From: Sinomonas sp. R1AF57 | Lineage (GTDB): Bacteria > Actinomycetota > Actinomycetes > Actinomycetales > Micrococcaceae | Assembly: GCF_002224485.1 (NCBI RefSeq) | Contig: NZ_CP022463.1 | Location: 2,429,890 to 2,493,889, forward strand | Length of the DNA: 64,000 nucleotides | Direction: 5' to 3' | Shown: piece by piece, positions 32,582 through 41,417 of the stretch | How the letters are laid out: every line of letters begins with the position of its first letter | Position numbering within the stretch: the stretch's first letter is position 1 | The notes under the pieces: generated by a model | Told to the model about the DNA's origin: nothing | The model's database searches: none | What the model saw: only the letters and a program-made list of their open reading frames with translations | Position numbers and translations under genes: made by a program

Positions 32582-33670
32582 CTATTCAATCCTAGGAAGC
32601 CCAGCCGCCTCGAGCATCTCCCTAGTGTTCTGCTTGCGGCGTTCTCTTGAAAAATGGGGTAGGACATGCTGTTCCGTGGCTGGAACTCCACGACCGCAGG
32701 ACAGCTCTTCTAGCGCACAAGAAATCGAAACCAAACGCGCTTCGGCGTCTTGAGGACGCTCACAATCAAGGCCTCCCACAATCCTCAGCACCTCAGCAGC
32801 TCCGCCCCAACGCCAACCGACGCTTCTCAAACCGTGGAACCAGCCTTCAAGAGGAACAAGGCCGAAGGATTCCGGCTTTTGCGGAAAGCTCGCCACCGCA
32901 TCAACCTCTTGGGCGATCTCACCAAACGGCCGCTCGCCTCGGTATCTTATTCTGGAATCGTCCTTGATCTCTTCGAGGAGCTCGTCCAATTCCTTCCTTT
33001 GACTCACGTATGGCGAGCCATAAAGGCTCAAGCGCCATTGTTGCTTGTGGGCCAAGTAGGTACGGAAGGCTCGGGCGACTTCTGAGTGGCCTTTTGTACC
33101 GTTCACACGGCCGACGACGGCGATATTTAGACTCTCGGCGCACAATGGTCGAGGAGAAACAGGTTGACCCTCGATCACGGGATATGCGACGAAGATCCGT
33201 TCCGCGCCGACTCCAGCTCCCACGAGCCATGCTTTGACGGCGTAGCTCGCTGCCTGGACCGGGAAAGAAAACGGCGCAACGAAAAAGCGCACTAAATAGT
33301 TACCAAGATTGTTGTCAAGCAGTTCATGAACCGAAAGCACGATCTTGCGTTGTGCTGCGAGCAGCTGTGGGACGTGTATTACGAGGGCTAGCGTCCAGAG
33401 TATTACGAGATCTGATCCGAAAGTCGCTTTGGGCGTTGGGGTGAGAGAACAAAGATCGCTCAGCTTGCTCCGCCTCAGGACCGCCATTCTGGGTCTAATG
33501 TCAAGACGCGGGTGCAAATTGGCCGCAAGAAAAAGCCGCCGAAGAGGACCGTCGGAGGGCAAGATTACGCCTACATCGCACCCAAGCGACTCAAGCGCTG
33601 CGACCTGGTCCACAAGCACCCTACTTGCTCCGTAGGCGTCGTTGCTGCCGTGGAGAATCACTACTTTCAA
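32582..33670 (-). CDS. Glycosyltransferase family 1/4 protein
   Basis: About 362 residues, GT-B fold. N-terminus [20 protein letters not shown], with Gly-Ala-Ser after the first strand as in family 4 transferases. The C-terminal domain has LNIAVVGRVNGTKGHSEVAR and later AVASFPQKPESFGLVPLEGW, the E-x7-E donor-binding motif. Start taken as TTG 33670, which overlaps the upstream stop (TTGA) and restores coupling seen at the other junctions; GTG 33661 is an alternative. Part of the low-GC transferase run. Confidence 0.84.
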   Translation of the reverse strand: MKVVILHGSNDAYGASRVLVDQVAALESLGCDVGVILPSDGPLRRLFLAANLHPRLDIRPRMAVLRRSKLSDLCSLTPTPKATFGSDLVILWTLALVIHVPQLLAAQRKIVLSVHELLDNNLGNYLVRFFVAPFSFPVQAASYAVKAWLVGAGVGAERIFVAYPVIEGQPVSPRPLCAESLNIAVVGRVNGTKGHSEVARAFRTYLAHKQQWRLSLYGSPYVSQRKELDELLEEIKDDSRIRYRGERPFGEIAQEVDAVASFPQKPESFGLVPLEGWFHGLRSVGWRWGGAAEVLRIVGGLDCERPQDAEARLVSISCALEELSCGRGVPATEQHVLPHFSRERRKQNTREMLEAAGLPRIE

Positions 33671-34713
33671 CGCAGTGTACTTTCGACGAGCCGATTCCAC
33701 TCTTCTACAAATGTCGTCTGGGATCGGGCAGTGGCAGCCGACTGCACGGAGACGCTTTGCGCGGTCCACGTCAACGGGCTGAGAACTGCTTTGAGCCGGC
33801 GGGCAAGGAGATCCGCGTCGTCTTCACCTTCGCGGCGGCCGCCGTCACCGATTGGAACTACCTCTGGCAGGGCGCCTCTATCTGCATGTACGACGGGAGT
33901 TCCATGTCTTGCGGCCTCAATGGCTGGGAGACAATAGCCTTCGTCCAGAGAAGGGACCATTAGGCAATACGAGTCACGGTATAGAGATTCGAGCTCATCT
34001 TGTTCCAGGTTCTCATGCACCTTGATCCAGTGCGATTCCGGGTCAGCGGCATTCACAGTCTCCTGAAAGTCGCGCATGCCGTTACCGGCTCTCACCACGA
34101 AATGAAGATCGATCTTGATTCCCGATTCCCGCACCTGTGAAAGCACCTCGACTGCCAATGGCAGTCGCTTGTGGCGATCCGCAGAGGCCACAACCAAGAC
34201 TTGGGCCTGCCGCTCTTTTAGCGGATGAGCGGTGACTTCGCCCGGGCACGGCCAAGGTATGACCTGTACATCGGCGAACGGCCAGTACTTCTTGATTCGC
34301 GACTTGCTGTGGTTGGACGGGGTGACGATTCGATGGGCTTGACGCACGGCGTGTCCAAATTGTAGGCGCGCATACGCAGCGTAGCCGAGGTCGAAGTCGC
34401 GCCAGTGGTCAAGCACCATTGTGTCGTGCATCAAGACAATGGACTGAACGCCGGCTACGCGACCGCCGGTGTTCGCTAGGTGCACGACTGCAGCGGCTCC
34501 CGCGTCTCGTGCTTTCTTAGCTGCTCTTCGCCTATCCCAAAGAACTAGATCGGAGAGCCGCGAAAGGCGAGTTCGAGCGATGCGATCTGGAGTCAGCGTC
34601 ACAACGTCAAATTGGCCCTCGAGCGCAGCTCGGATCAGATGTGCTCCCCGACTTGAACCGCTTATGCCTCTTGTGGACACGAAGTCGTTGAGCGCTACAA
34701 TCCCCTTCATCAC
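33667..34713 (-). CDS. Glycosyltransferase family 1/4 protein
   Basis: 348 residues. N-terminal acceptor domain includes [20 protein letters not shown] and [14 protein letters not shown]. The C-terminal donor domain has [20 protein letters not shown], then [20 protein letters not shown], which fits the E-x7-E pattern, and [20 protein letters not shown] 34713 overlaps the upstream gene's stop by 4 nt (GTGA). Mid-operon position. No sugar specificity can be read. Confidence 0.86.
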   Translation of the reverse strand: MMKGIVALNDFVSTRGISGSSRGAHLIRAALEGQFDVVTLTPDRIARTRLSRLSDLVLWDRRRAAKKARDAGAAAVVHLANTGGRVAGVQSIVLMHDTMVLDHWRDFDLGYAAYARLQFGHAVRQAHRIVTPSNHSKSRIKKYWPFADVQVIPWPCPGEVTAHPLKERQAQVLVVASADRHKRLPLAVEVLSQVRESGIKIDLHFVVRAGNGMRDFQETVNAADPESHWIKVHENLEQDELESLYRDSYCLMVPSLDEGYCLPAIEAARHGTPVVHADRGALPEVVPIGDGGRREGEDDADLLARRLKAVLSPLTWTAQSVSVQSAATARSQTTFVEEWNRLVESTLR

Positions 34714-35810
34714 GATTCATCAGCCGTTTCATAAGCCCGAGATAGGCCTGCTCTGAAGGCTTCCCACGTCAGCGCCCTCGCTCTTTCACGTCCACGATCA
34801 CGAATTTCGCGAAGCGCGCCCCCGTCATGCACGATAGAAACGATCTTGGAAGTGACTTCGGCTGCTGATGCGGCAGGCAGAGGCTCGTCAAATACCTGAG
34901 TCTCCCAAGGTGCAGGATCTTCGAGTAGGAATCCGCCATCACCGACCATCTCAGTTATAGACGAATTTGCAAATGCAAACACTGGACAACCTGTGGCCAT
35001 TGCCTCTAGCGGTGGAAGCCCTTGGCCCTCGTAGGCTGAAGGGTAGAAAAATGCGACAGCCCCTGCATATAGGGCGGCTAACTGCGCGTCATTTTTTGGG
35101 CCGATAACTTCACAATAGGGGAACTGTTCAGCCGAGAGGCCTCTTCCCGTCACCACGGTAGATATGCCCGCGGAACGCAGCCACTTCGCAAGATCGTCGA
35201 TCCACTTATAGCGCTTGCGAGGATCTGGGGTTCTCATGTCCGCCAAGCCCACCACATACGGCCGTGAACGCGGTTCTGGATGTTCTACTCTTTGGCTGAC
35301 GTCTTCCCTGAAGAAGACCGAACTCACGGGGAGCGAGCCGATTGCGATCCGGTCACTGGGAATGCCCATACGCTCTTCGATTCGCTGCGCGGTGTACTGA
35401 GAATTCGCAAAAATGGCGTCCGCCCGCTTTGCGTTGTTATAGGCCAGGCGCGTGCGTATCCCCATCCGTTGATATGCTTTTAGATCTAACGGGATAGTGT
35501 CTTGTATGGAAGAAACCCACGGCAACTGCTTTCGCAAGGGCAGATGAAAAGGAGTGGTGGAGTGATAAACTATTTTCCCGCTTTCACTCAGTTCTCTAAG
35601 TCGCGCGCCGAGTCGGCGGTAACCTGGCGCGTCGCCCCGGGCAAGTTCTACAACATTCCAGTCGGGTAGCCCTGCAGCGGCTTCTCGCAGTTGCCGGGCG
35701 TAACGCCCTAGGCCGCGGTCGGCGCCTGGGAGACCCAGCCCCCACTGATCGAGGACGACAGTTCTCCTCATGCCCTTTTGGATATCGGTCGTTCCGCTCA
35801 CTTCATTCAT
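34710..35810 (-). CDS. Glycosyltransferase family 1/4 protein
   Basis: 366 residues, first gene of the minus-strand polysaccharide operon. [20 protein letters not shown] leads the N-terminal domain, typical of mannosyl/rhamnosyl family 4 enzymes. The linker has [17 protein letters not shown], and the donor domain has [20 protein letters not shown] (E-x7-E type) followed by [23 protein letters not shown] 35810 has AAGGA about 5 nt upstream; an ATG at 35771 lies nearer the first strand and is possible. The next three genes downstream follow with overlaps or a 19-nt gap. Confidence 0.87.
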   Translation of the reverse strand: MNEVSGTTDIQKGMRRTVVLDQWGLGLPGADRGLGRYARQLREAAAGLPDWNVVELARGDAPGYRRLGARLRELSESGKIVYHSTTPFHLPLRKQLPWVSSIQDTIPLDLKAYQRMGIRTRLAYNNAKRADAIFANSQYTAQRIEERMGIPSDRIAIGSLPVSSVFFREDVSQRVEHPEPRSRPYVVGLADMRTPDPRKRYKWIDDLAKWLRSAGISTVVTGRGLSAEQFPYCEVIGPKNDAQLAALYAGAVAFFYPSAYEGQGLPPLEAMATGCPVFAFANSSITEMVGDGGFLLEDPAPWETQVFDEPLPAASAAEVTSKIVSIVHDGGALREIRDRGRERARALTWEAFRAGLSRAYETADES

Positions 35811-36200
35811 TGCGTTCCTTCGTCTTCTTGAACATGCATGCTTGGCAACTAGTTGTTCAAGAACGTTGGAACTGCAAGCCCTCGCCAGAGTCGAAACTTC
35901 TGATGCATGAGAAATGATCCCCCCAAATTATGCGTACAGACAAGCGTCCTAATGCTACCCTTCTGGGTATCGTTGCCGAAATCCGATGGCGACGGTAGCA
36001 CGCGGCTCCCGAAGACACTGCCAGCAACGATGCTGTGGCTCAGCCTAGCCGCCGACGCTTTGACCGATCGCGCGTGAACACCGGTAGAGTTGGTTACAAG
36101 TGGGGGAAGGGGCCTGCTGTGATCAACACCACTCTTGAGGATGAGTGCATCTTTGCTATCGGCCGCCGACCGGAGCCGGAAGTGGAGGAGTGGCAGGTAG
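35811..36200. other. Divergent promoter region, no gene supported
   Basis: 390 bp between the minus-strand transferase operon and the plus-strand priming transferase. Candidate plus-strand promoter: TTGACC at 36060-36065 and TAGAGT at 36085-36090, spacer 19 (long), leaving a leader of about 105 nt. Short frames here lack codon bias or a ribosome site. Composition is intermediate. Confidence 0.45.
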
Positions 36201-37676
36201 ATGCTCAGCGCGATTGCTGCTCGGCTTAGCGGGACCGCTCGGCACCCAAAGGCCACCTCCCCGGGGACCACGGCGCTGGCGCTTATCGACTTGGTTTGCG
36301 TGGCCTGGTCCGCTGCAGGGGCGCAAGTGCTTCGGTTCGGGCCAACGGACCCCTCCAACGTCGCGCTGGCAGGAGAATGGGTCGCGCCCTACTGGCTCGT
36401 GACGATCGTCCTGGCTGCGCTCTGGTGGGTGGTCCTCGGTGCCTGGGGCACAAGGGAGACGAGCATTCTGGGCTACGGGCCTGAGGAGTACAAGCGCGTC
36501 GTCACCGCGTCCCTGTGGCTCTTCGGCGCTATCGCGATCGTCTCCTACGTCTTCCAGCTCGACACTGCTCGCGGTTACGTGGCTGTGGCATTGCCGCTGG
36601 GCATCGTGACTTTGCTCGGAGCTCGGTGGGTGATGCGTGCCGTCCTGGTGTCGGCTCGCAGCAACGGCAAACACCTACGGCGGGTTCTCGTCGTGGGCTC
36701 CCCCGCGGCTGCCGCCCACACCGGGCGTCAGCTTAGCGAGCACCTCGAGGCCGGCTATCTTCCGATCGCCGCATATCTGCCGGGTTACCCGGGTGCCGAG
36801 CTGCGCACGCCGGTGCGCGAGCTCCCCGTCCTGGGCTACGCCGAGGACCTCGACAGCATCGTGAGCATCGTCGAGCGGACGGGAGTCGACGCGGTCGCCA
36901 TCTCGGGCGCGGCCCTTCCCCCGCAGGTCCTCCGGCAGCTCGGCTGGCAGCTTGCCGCCCGGGATGTGGGAATGATCGTGGCCCCCGCGCTCACCGACAT
37001 CGCCGGACCCCGGATCCGCACGCAGCCGGTCGCGGGTCTGCCGCTGATCCACGTGACCACTCCGAAGCTCACGGGCGGCAAACGGGTGCTCAAGCGGAGC
37101 GTGGACATCGTCGCGAGCCTCGGCATCCTGGCGGTGCTGAGCATCCCCATGCTCCTCGTGGCCCTCGCGGTCTTCGTCGATGACCCCGGGCCCGTCATCT
37201 TCCGGCAGACCCGTATCGGGCGGGCCGGCAAGTCCTTCCAGATGCTGAAGTTCCGTTCGATGGTCGTGGACGCCGAGGCACGCCTCAAGGAGCTCCAGCT
37301 CAACAACGAGGGCGCGGGACTGCTCTTCAAGATGAAGCACGATCCCCGCATCACGCGGCTCGGCCGCGTGCTGCGCCGGTACTCCATCGATGAGCTCCCC
37401 CAGCTGGTCAACGTGCTCCGCGGCGAGATGAGCCTCGTCGGGCCCCGTCCGCCGCTGCCCTCCGAGGTGGCCGGCTACGACGACTTCGCTCACCGCCGTC
37501 TCCTGGTCAAGCCCGGCATTACCGGCCTCTGGCAGGTCTCCGGGCGCAGCGACCTCTCCTGGGAGGACTCGATCCGTCTCGACCTCTACTACGTGGAGAA
37601 CTGGTCGCTCACCCAGGACTTCATGATCGTGCTGCGGACCCTCCGGGCTGTCGTCGGGAAGAGCGGCGCATACTGA
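36201..37676 (+). CDS. Polyprenyl glycosylphosphotransferase (priming sugar transferase)
   Basis: Starts repeat-unit synthesis by moving a sugar-1-phosphate to undecaprenyl phosphate. 491 residues. Four N-terminal membrane helices (about 25-140), a CoA-binding-like domain (HLRRVLVVGSPAAAAHTGRQ), a fifth helix near 300-320, and the catalytic Bac_transf domain: KRSVDIVASLGILAVLSIPM, FRQTRIGRAGKSFQMLKFRS, RRYSIDELPQLVNVLRGEMS, LVGPRPPLP, VKPGITGLWQVSGRSDLSW. All conserved motifs are present. ATG 36201 has GGAGG and AGG upstream. High-GC codons, unlike the neighbouring transferase genes, so it belongs to the older part of the locus. Confidence 0.95.
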   Translation: MLSAIAARLSGTARHPKATSPGTTALALIDLVCVAWSAAGAQVLRFGPTDPSNVALAGEWVAPYWLVTIVLAALWWVVLGAWGTRETSILGYGPEEYKRVVTASLWLFGAIAIVSYVFQLDTARGYVAVALPLGIVTLLGARWVMRAVLVSARSNGKHLRRVLVVGSPAAAAHTGRQLSEHLEAGYLPIAAYLPGYPGAELRTPVRELPVLGYAEDLDSIVSIVERTGVDAVAISGAALPPQVLRQLGWQLAARDVGMIVAPALTDIAGPRIRTQPVAGLPLIHVTTPKLTGGKRVLKRSVDIVASLGILAVLSIPMLLVALAVFVDDPGPVIFRQTRIGRAGKSFQMLKFRSMVVDAEARLKELQLNNEGAGLLFKMKHDPRITRLGRVLRRYSIDELPQLVNVLRGEMSLVGPRPPLPSEVAGYDDFAHRRLLVKPGITGLWQVSGRSDLSWEDSIRLDLYYVENWSLTQDFMIVLRTLRAVVGKSGAY

Positions 37677-37696
37677 GCCGGCGCTTCCGTCCCCGC

Positions 37697-37887
37697 TCAG
37701 CCGCCCCCATGGCCCGGGACGTCGCGCGCCGCGGTGCGCACGCGGAAGGGGCCGGTGAGCGCCGCGTCCGCCAAGGCCCGCCTTCGAGCAGCGGGCGCCG
37801 CACCTCGTCGTCGTGCGTGCCCTCGAGGAACAGGACGTAGCGTGCCGCGCTGCTATGGACGCAGCGCGCGTGCGGAAGTAGGTGGGG
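37697..37887 (-). pseudogene. Frameshifted coding remnant, family unknown
   Basis: A GC3-biased frame reads ...PHARCVHSSAARYVLFLEGT then HDDEVRRPLLEGG; shifting one base continues ALADAALTGPFRVRTAARDV to a stop at 37697. The two halves look like one protein broken by a frameshift. No start codon or ribosome site is visible upstream, and the 5' end is cut off near 37887. I do not recognise the family. The reading is an inference from codon bias and could be chance. Confidence 0.35.
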
Positions 37888-37908
37888 AGAGGGGCCCCTG
37901 CCGGACTG

Positions 37909-38046
37909 CTACCGGTTGAGGTTCAGGAGGATGAACGCGGCCACGGCCAGTGCGGCGGCCACGACCAGAACGCCGGAAACGGCATTGATCCTGTGCTCGT
38001 TGCGCAGCGCCCATTCACGGCGCCGGTAGCTCATCTTCCGACTCAT
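37909..38046 (-). CDS. Small single-span membrane protein, function unknown
   Basis: 45 residues: basic N-terminus MSRKMSYRRREWALRNEHRI, then one membrane helix (about 23-42) ending NLNR. ATG 38046 has GGGGGCC 4-5 nt upstream. An earlier in-frame ATG at 38139 would add 31 unlikely residues. The charge pattern suggests the N-terminus stays in the cytoplasm. No family recognised. Confidence 0.6.
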   Translation of the reverse strand: MSRKMSYRRREWALRNEHRINAVSGVLVVAAALAVAAFILLNLNR

Positions 38047-38165
38047 TCTTGGCCCCCATCGTCTTGAGCGGCACGGCAATGGCAACCGTGGCAGCTGCTG
38101 CTGCAGGACCAGACTTACAGGGCTTTCGCACGAATTCAAAACGGGCGCAAGTCAATGACGAAATG

Positions 38166-39047
38166 CTAAAACTGAAGGGCCTCCCGCGGGTTGGTCACAA
38201 GGAGCTCGTGGATCTGCTGAGGGGCGAATCCGGCGTCGTGCAGACAGGCCGCCCACCGCTTCATTCCGTCGGCGATGGGTCCGTTGTGCGGCTGGCCGAG
38301 GTCTCCGGTGAGGAGAGTGGAACCCGGTCCGCAGGCTCGGATGCCCCGCAGTGCGTTCTCGAGGGGGAGCTTGCCTTCGAGGACGGATGCCATGGTCCTC
38401 TCGATCCAGGCACCGCGCCGGGCCATCTCGATCTGGGCCTCGAGGGTGATCCGCTGCCGCGGGAGATCGGGGTGGGTGACCATGATGCGATCGATGCCGT
38501 GGTCCTTTGCCGCGTCGATGACGGCGAACACCTCGTCGCAGTCGAGATGGCCAGTGGCCAGGAGCAGCCCGTGTTCTCGCACGACGTCGAGGACGTCGTG
38601 GAGTTCGGGCACGACGCCGCTGTCCCCGAGCACCGTGATCGGCGGTCCGTACCCGGGCGTGCGGGCCAGCTCTGCCTGGGTGTCTGCCCAGACGGGCGCC
38701 GGCCCGGGAGTCGTAGCCTGCTCGCGCTGCCTTCGGCTGTCCACTGTCGGAAGCCAGACCACGCGGGCGCCGAGACGGGCTGCAACCTCGACCGCGCCGG
38801 CATTCAGGCCGCCGACGGGCCGGTTGAGGGCGATGGCCCCGATAGCCCGCGCCTGCGCACCGGTATTGGCGGCACGGCAGAGGCTGGCTGTCGAGGCGAC
38901 GTGGGACTTGGCCACGAACCCGCCGTAGCCCGCCGCGGCGAAGTCGATGATGGCCTCGGCAACCGTCTGGGAACGCTGGACGATGTCCGGCGCGGGGTGG
39001 GTGTGGAGGTCGATGGCCCCCTTCAGCGCCTCCTCGAGCTCGCCCAT
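38166..39047 (-). CDS. DUF6282 family, amidohydrolase-like metal-dependent hydrolase
   Basis: 293 residues with the TIM-barrel metal-hydrolase pattern: IDLHTHPAPDIVQRS near the N-terminus (H-x-H metal ligands), FVAKSHVASTASL, LLATGHLDCDEVFAV, IDRIMVTHPDLPRQ and STLLTGDLGQPHNG (C-terminal Asp). The set of His/Asp positions matches a dinuclear or mononuclear zinc hydrolase. It starts directly after the MFS gene stop (TGAATG), so the two are one operon. Substrate unknown; context suggests it acts on the compound carried by the permease or on a breakdown product. Confidence 0.83.
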   Translation of the reverse strand: MGELEEALKGAIDLHTHPAPDIVQRSQTVAEAIIDFAAAGYGGFVAKSHVASTASLCRAANTGAQARAIGAIALNRPVGGLNAGAVEVAARLGARVVWLPTVDSRRQREQATTPGPAPVWADTQAELARTPGYGPPITVLGDSGVVPELHDVLDVVREHGLLLATGHLDCDEVFAVIDAAKDHGIDRIMVTHPDLPRQRITLEAQIEMARRGAWIERTMASVLEGKLPLENALRGIRACGPGSTLLTGDLGQPHNGPIADGMKRWAACLHDAGFAPQQIHELLVTNPREALQF

Positions 39048-40418
39048 TCAGCCCCGTTCCGGTTCCGCGGCGGTCTCGGCGGGGACGTCATCGATCTTGG
39101 AGGGCCCGACGAACCGGAGCGCGGCGAGGCCGACGAGGGCCGACGCCGCCATGTACGCAGCGGGCGCAAGGGTCCAGTGGGTCGCTGTCATGAGGAGCTG
39201 GGCGACGAAGGGCCCGAAACCACCGCCGAGGATCGTGCCGAGCGCGAATCCGAAGGCCACGCCGGTCATGCGGGCCTTGGCGCCGAAGAGCTCGGTGAAG
39301 AGCGGGTAGCCGACGGCCTGGGCGAAGACCCAGGGGATGAAGGAGACCGCCATCGCGAGCGCGAGCGGGACCCCGCTGTCCGGCGCCATCCACTGGAAGG
39401 CCGGGAGCGCGAGGACGATGTACCCGACCATGGCCGCGCCGTAGATCCGTCGGCGGCCGAAGCGGTCCGAGACCCAGGCGGCACAGGGCATGAGGAGGGC
39501 GAAGACGACGGTGATGATCGAGTTCGTTCCGAGGGCCTCTTCGGCAGGGCGGTGCAGCTGCGCCGTCAGGTAGGTGTTCAGGTAGACATGCCCGACATAC
39601 GCAGTGCAGGTCATGGAGAAGGCGAGAAGGACCAGCTTCACGACGGCGCGCCACTCCCCCACGAGTGCCGCGCGGATCGGGCTGCCAGCGGCGACCCCTG
39701 TGCGGACGTTCTTGGCGAACTGCGCGGACTCGGGCAGGCGGCTGCGGAGGAAGAGGACGGCGAAGGACAGCGGGAGGGAGAGCAGGAACGGCACCCGCCA
39801 CCCCCACTCGGACATCGCCGCGCTGCCGATCACGGCGCTGACGACGGCGGCGAGGCCTCCTGCCGTTGCCGTGCCGATCGCGATGCCGGCAGGGTTGAAG
39901 GCGCCGAAGAACCCTCGGAGTCGGGCTGGCGCGCTCTCGGCGATGTAGGTCGAGGCCCCGCTGGCCTCTCCCCCGGCGCAGAAGCCCTGGAGCAGCCGCA
40001 GGACCAGCAGCAGGAGGGGTGCTGCGACGCCGAGGGCCGCGTAGGTCGGCAGGATGCCGACGGCGGAGCTGGCCAGCCCCATCAGGACCACGCTGGTGAG
40101 CAGCGAGGTTCGGCGGCCGTGGCGGTCGCCGAGCCAGCCGAAGAAGAGGGCACCCACCGGGCGCATGAGGAAGCCGCTGCCGAACACGGCGAGGGTGTCC
40201 AGAAGGGCTGTGCCCGGATCGCTGCGGGAGAGGAACGCGGCGGAGAGGTAGATGGCGAGGTTCGCGTAGAGGGAGAAGTCGTAGTATTCGATGACGGAGC
40301 CCGCCCCGCCTGCGATCGCGGTCTTCCACACCGCCCGCTTCTGCGCCGGTCCGCGGCCTGTGGTGCTGATGCGTGCTCCCTCCGTGGAGAGGTCGGGCGT
40401 CTCAGTGAGTCTCTTCAT
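39048..40418 (-). CDS. MFS transporter, metabolite:H+ symporter (MHS) family
   Basis: Twelve-helix permease of 456 residues, close to the ProP/ShiA/KgtP group. SVIEYYDFSLYANLAIYLS near residue 45 is the MHS N-terminal signature; GWLGDRHGRRTSLLTSVVLM is the loop 2-3 motif; LLQGFCAGGEASGASTYIAE is helix 4-5; SDRFGRRRIYGAAM is the second-half repeat. ATG 40418 has AAGGAA about 11 nt upstream. The segment TCGATGAAGAG at the start is identical to that of the ABC binding protein at 47036. The IclR-site operator lies about 41 nt upstream. Likely carries a small carboxylate or zwitterion. Confidence 0.92.
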   Translation of the reverse strand: MKRLTETPDLSTEGARISTTGRGPAQKRAVWKTAIAGGAGSVIEYYDFSLYANLAIYLSAAFLSRSDPGTALLDTLAVFGSGFLMRPVGALFFGWLGDRHGRRTSLLTSVVLMGLASSAVGILPTYAALGVAAPLLLLVLRLLQGFCAGGEASGASTYIAESAPARLRGFFGAFNPAGIAIGTATAGGLAAVVSAVIGSAAMSEWGWRVPFLLSLPLSFAVLFLRSRLPESAQFAKNVRTGVAAGSPIRAALVGEWRAVVKLVLLAFSMTCTAYVGHVYLNTYLTAQLHRPAEEALGTNSIITVVFALLMPCAAWVSDRFGRRRIYGAAMVGYIVLALPAFQWMAPDSGVPLALAMAVSFIPWVFAQAVGYPLFTELFGAKARMTGVAFGFALGTILGGGFGPFVAQLLMTATHWTLAPAAYMAASALVGLAALRFVGPSKIDDVPAETAAEPERG

Positions 40419-40459
40419 CGAAATTCTCTTCCTTGGAGGAGCGTACGCCCCGCACTCAG

Positions 40460-40485
40460 CTATCACTGTATGATAGTGACTATCA
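40460..40485 (-). promoter_or_regulatory. Three-half-site operator upstream of the MFS operon
   Basis: Plus-strand reading: CTATCA-CTGTA-TGATAG-TGA-CTATCA. A perfect palindrome plus a third half site at fixed spacing. The same arrangement occurs at 47075-47100. It lies in the divergent gap beside the IclR gene, the likely binder. Confidence 0.85.
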
Positions 40486-40612
40486 GGACAATCCAGTGTG
40501 ATGTGTCGCATACTGCGCTGTCAACCCGGGGTTGGCGAGCGGCCGGCTGAAGGACCGGTTCAGGCCGCGGCGGGGCGATGGCATAGATTTCTCCATGACC
40601 CTAGGAGGGACG

Positions 40613-41383
40613 ATGGCGGACGAGAGCGGCTCCAATCAGGAGCGGTCGACGATGCGCTCCGTGGAGCGGGCGTTCGATGTGGTGGATCTGCTCTCCGACA
40701 GCGGGCGTCCGCTCAGGCTGGCTGAGGTCGCCCGCGGCACCGGGCTGCACATTGCGACGGCGCAGCGCATCCTGAAGGTGCTCGAGCGCAGGAACTACGT
40801 CGCCCAGGACTCCGCCGGGTACAGCGTCGGCGCAGCGGCACTTGCCGCGGCACATTCGTTCCTGGTGGGGAACCACCTGGTGCTCACGGCCACGCCGGTC
40901 CTGCAGGAGCTCGCCGCGGCGCTCGGCCTGACGGCGTCGCTGTCCGTGCGGCTGGGCTCCGCCCGCGTCCTCGTCGCCAGAGTGGAGGGCAGCAGCCCGC
41001 TGCGCTACCAGCTCCCAGTCGGCGGCCGGCTCCCCCTGCACCTGGGCGCCGGGAAGGTGTTCCTCGCCTACATGGACAAGCCCGGCAGGGACGAGGTCCT
41101 GGGCGACATGGAGAAGTTGGAGACCGCCGGGGGGACCGCCATCCCCCGGGACGAGTACCTGTCCTTGCTCGACGAGATCGCCGCCCAGGGGTACGCCGTC
41201 TCCCGCAACGAGCGCGTGGTGGGGGCGGTCTCGGTGAGCGCGCCCGTGCGGTCGCGGGAGGGCCACCTCCTCGGGGCCGTCCAGGTCGCCGGCCGGGAAG
41301 AGGACCTGTCTGATGACCGGCTCCCCGAAGTGACCCGAGAGGTGGTCAACGCCGGGGCGAGCATCGCCGCCCGGATGCGCTGA
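40613..41383 (+). CDS. IclR family transcriptional regulator
   Basis: 256 residues. N-terminal winged helix (about 12-75): TMRSVERAFDVVDLLSDSGR, LRLAEVARGTGLHIATAQRI, LKVLERRNYVAQDSAGYSVG. C-terminal effector domain: LPVGGRLPLHLGAGKVFLAY, SLLDEIAAQGYAVSRNERVV and GAVSVSAPVRS. ATG 40613 follows AGGAGGGACG; an upstream ATG at 40595 is in frame. It is divergent from the MFS operon and convergent with the ABC/enzyme operon, and both operons carry the same operator, making it the probable regulator of the whole locus. Effector unknown, probably the substrate or an intermediate. Confidence 0.93.
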   Translation: MADESGSNQERSTMRSVERAFDVVDLLSDSGRPLRLAEVARGTGLHIATAQRILKVLERRNYVAQDSAGYSVGAAALAAAHSFLVGNHLVLTATPVLQELAAALGLTASLSVRLGSARVLVARVEGSSPLRYQLPVGGRLPLHLGAGKVFLAYMDKPGRDEVLGDMEKLETAGGTAIPRDEYLSLLDEIAAQGYAVSRNERVVGAVSVSAPVRSREGHLLGAVQVAGREEDLSDDRLPEVTREVVNAGASIAARMR

Positions 41384-41385
41384 CA

Positions 41386-41413
41386 GCCGGCCGCCGCCGA
41401 CGCGGCGGCCGGC
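41386..41413. terminator. Perfect hairpin between convergent iclR and cyclase genes
   Basis: GCCGGCCGCCGC and GCGGCGGCCGGC, 12-bp perfect stem with a CGAC loop, filling the 34-nt gap between stops. Likely a shared terminator; no T run. Confidence 0.75.
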
Positions 41414-41417
41414 CCCG

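Noticed and set aside
35849..36358. 169-codon minus-strand frame overlapping the priming transferase start
   Set aside because: No codon bias, no ribosome site, and it overlaps the divergent promoter region and a well-supported gene.
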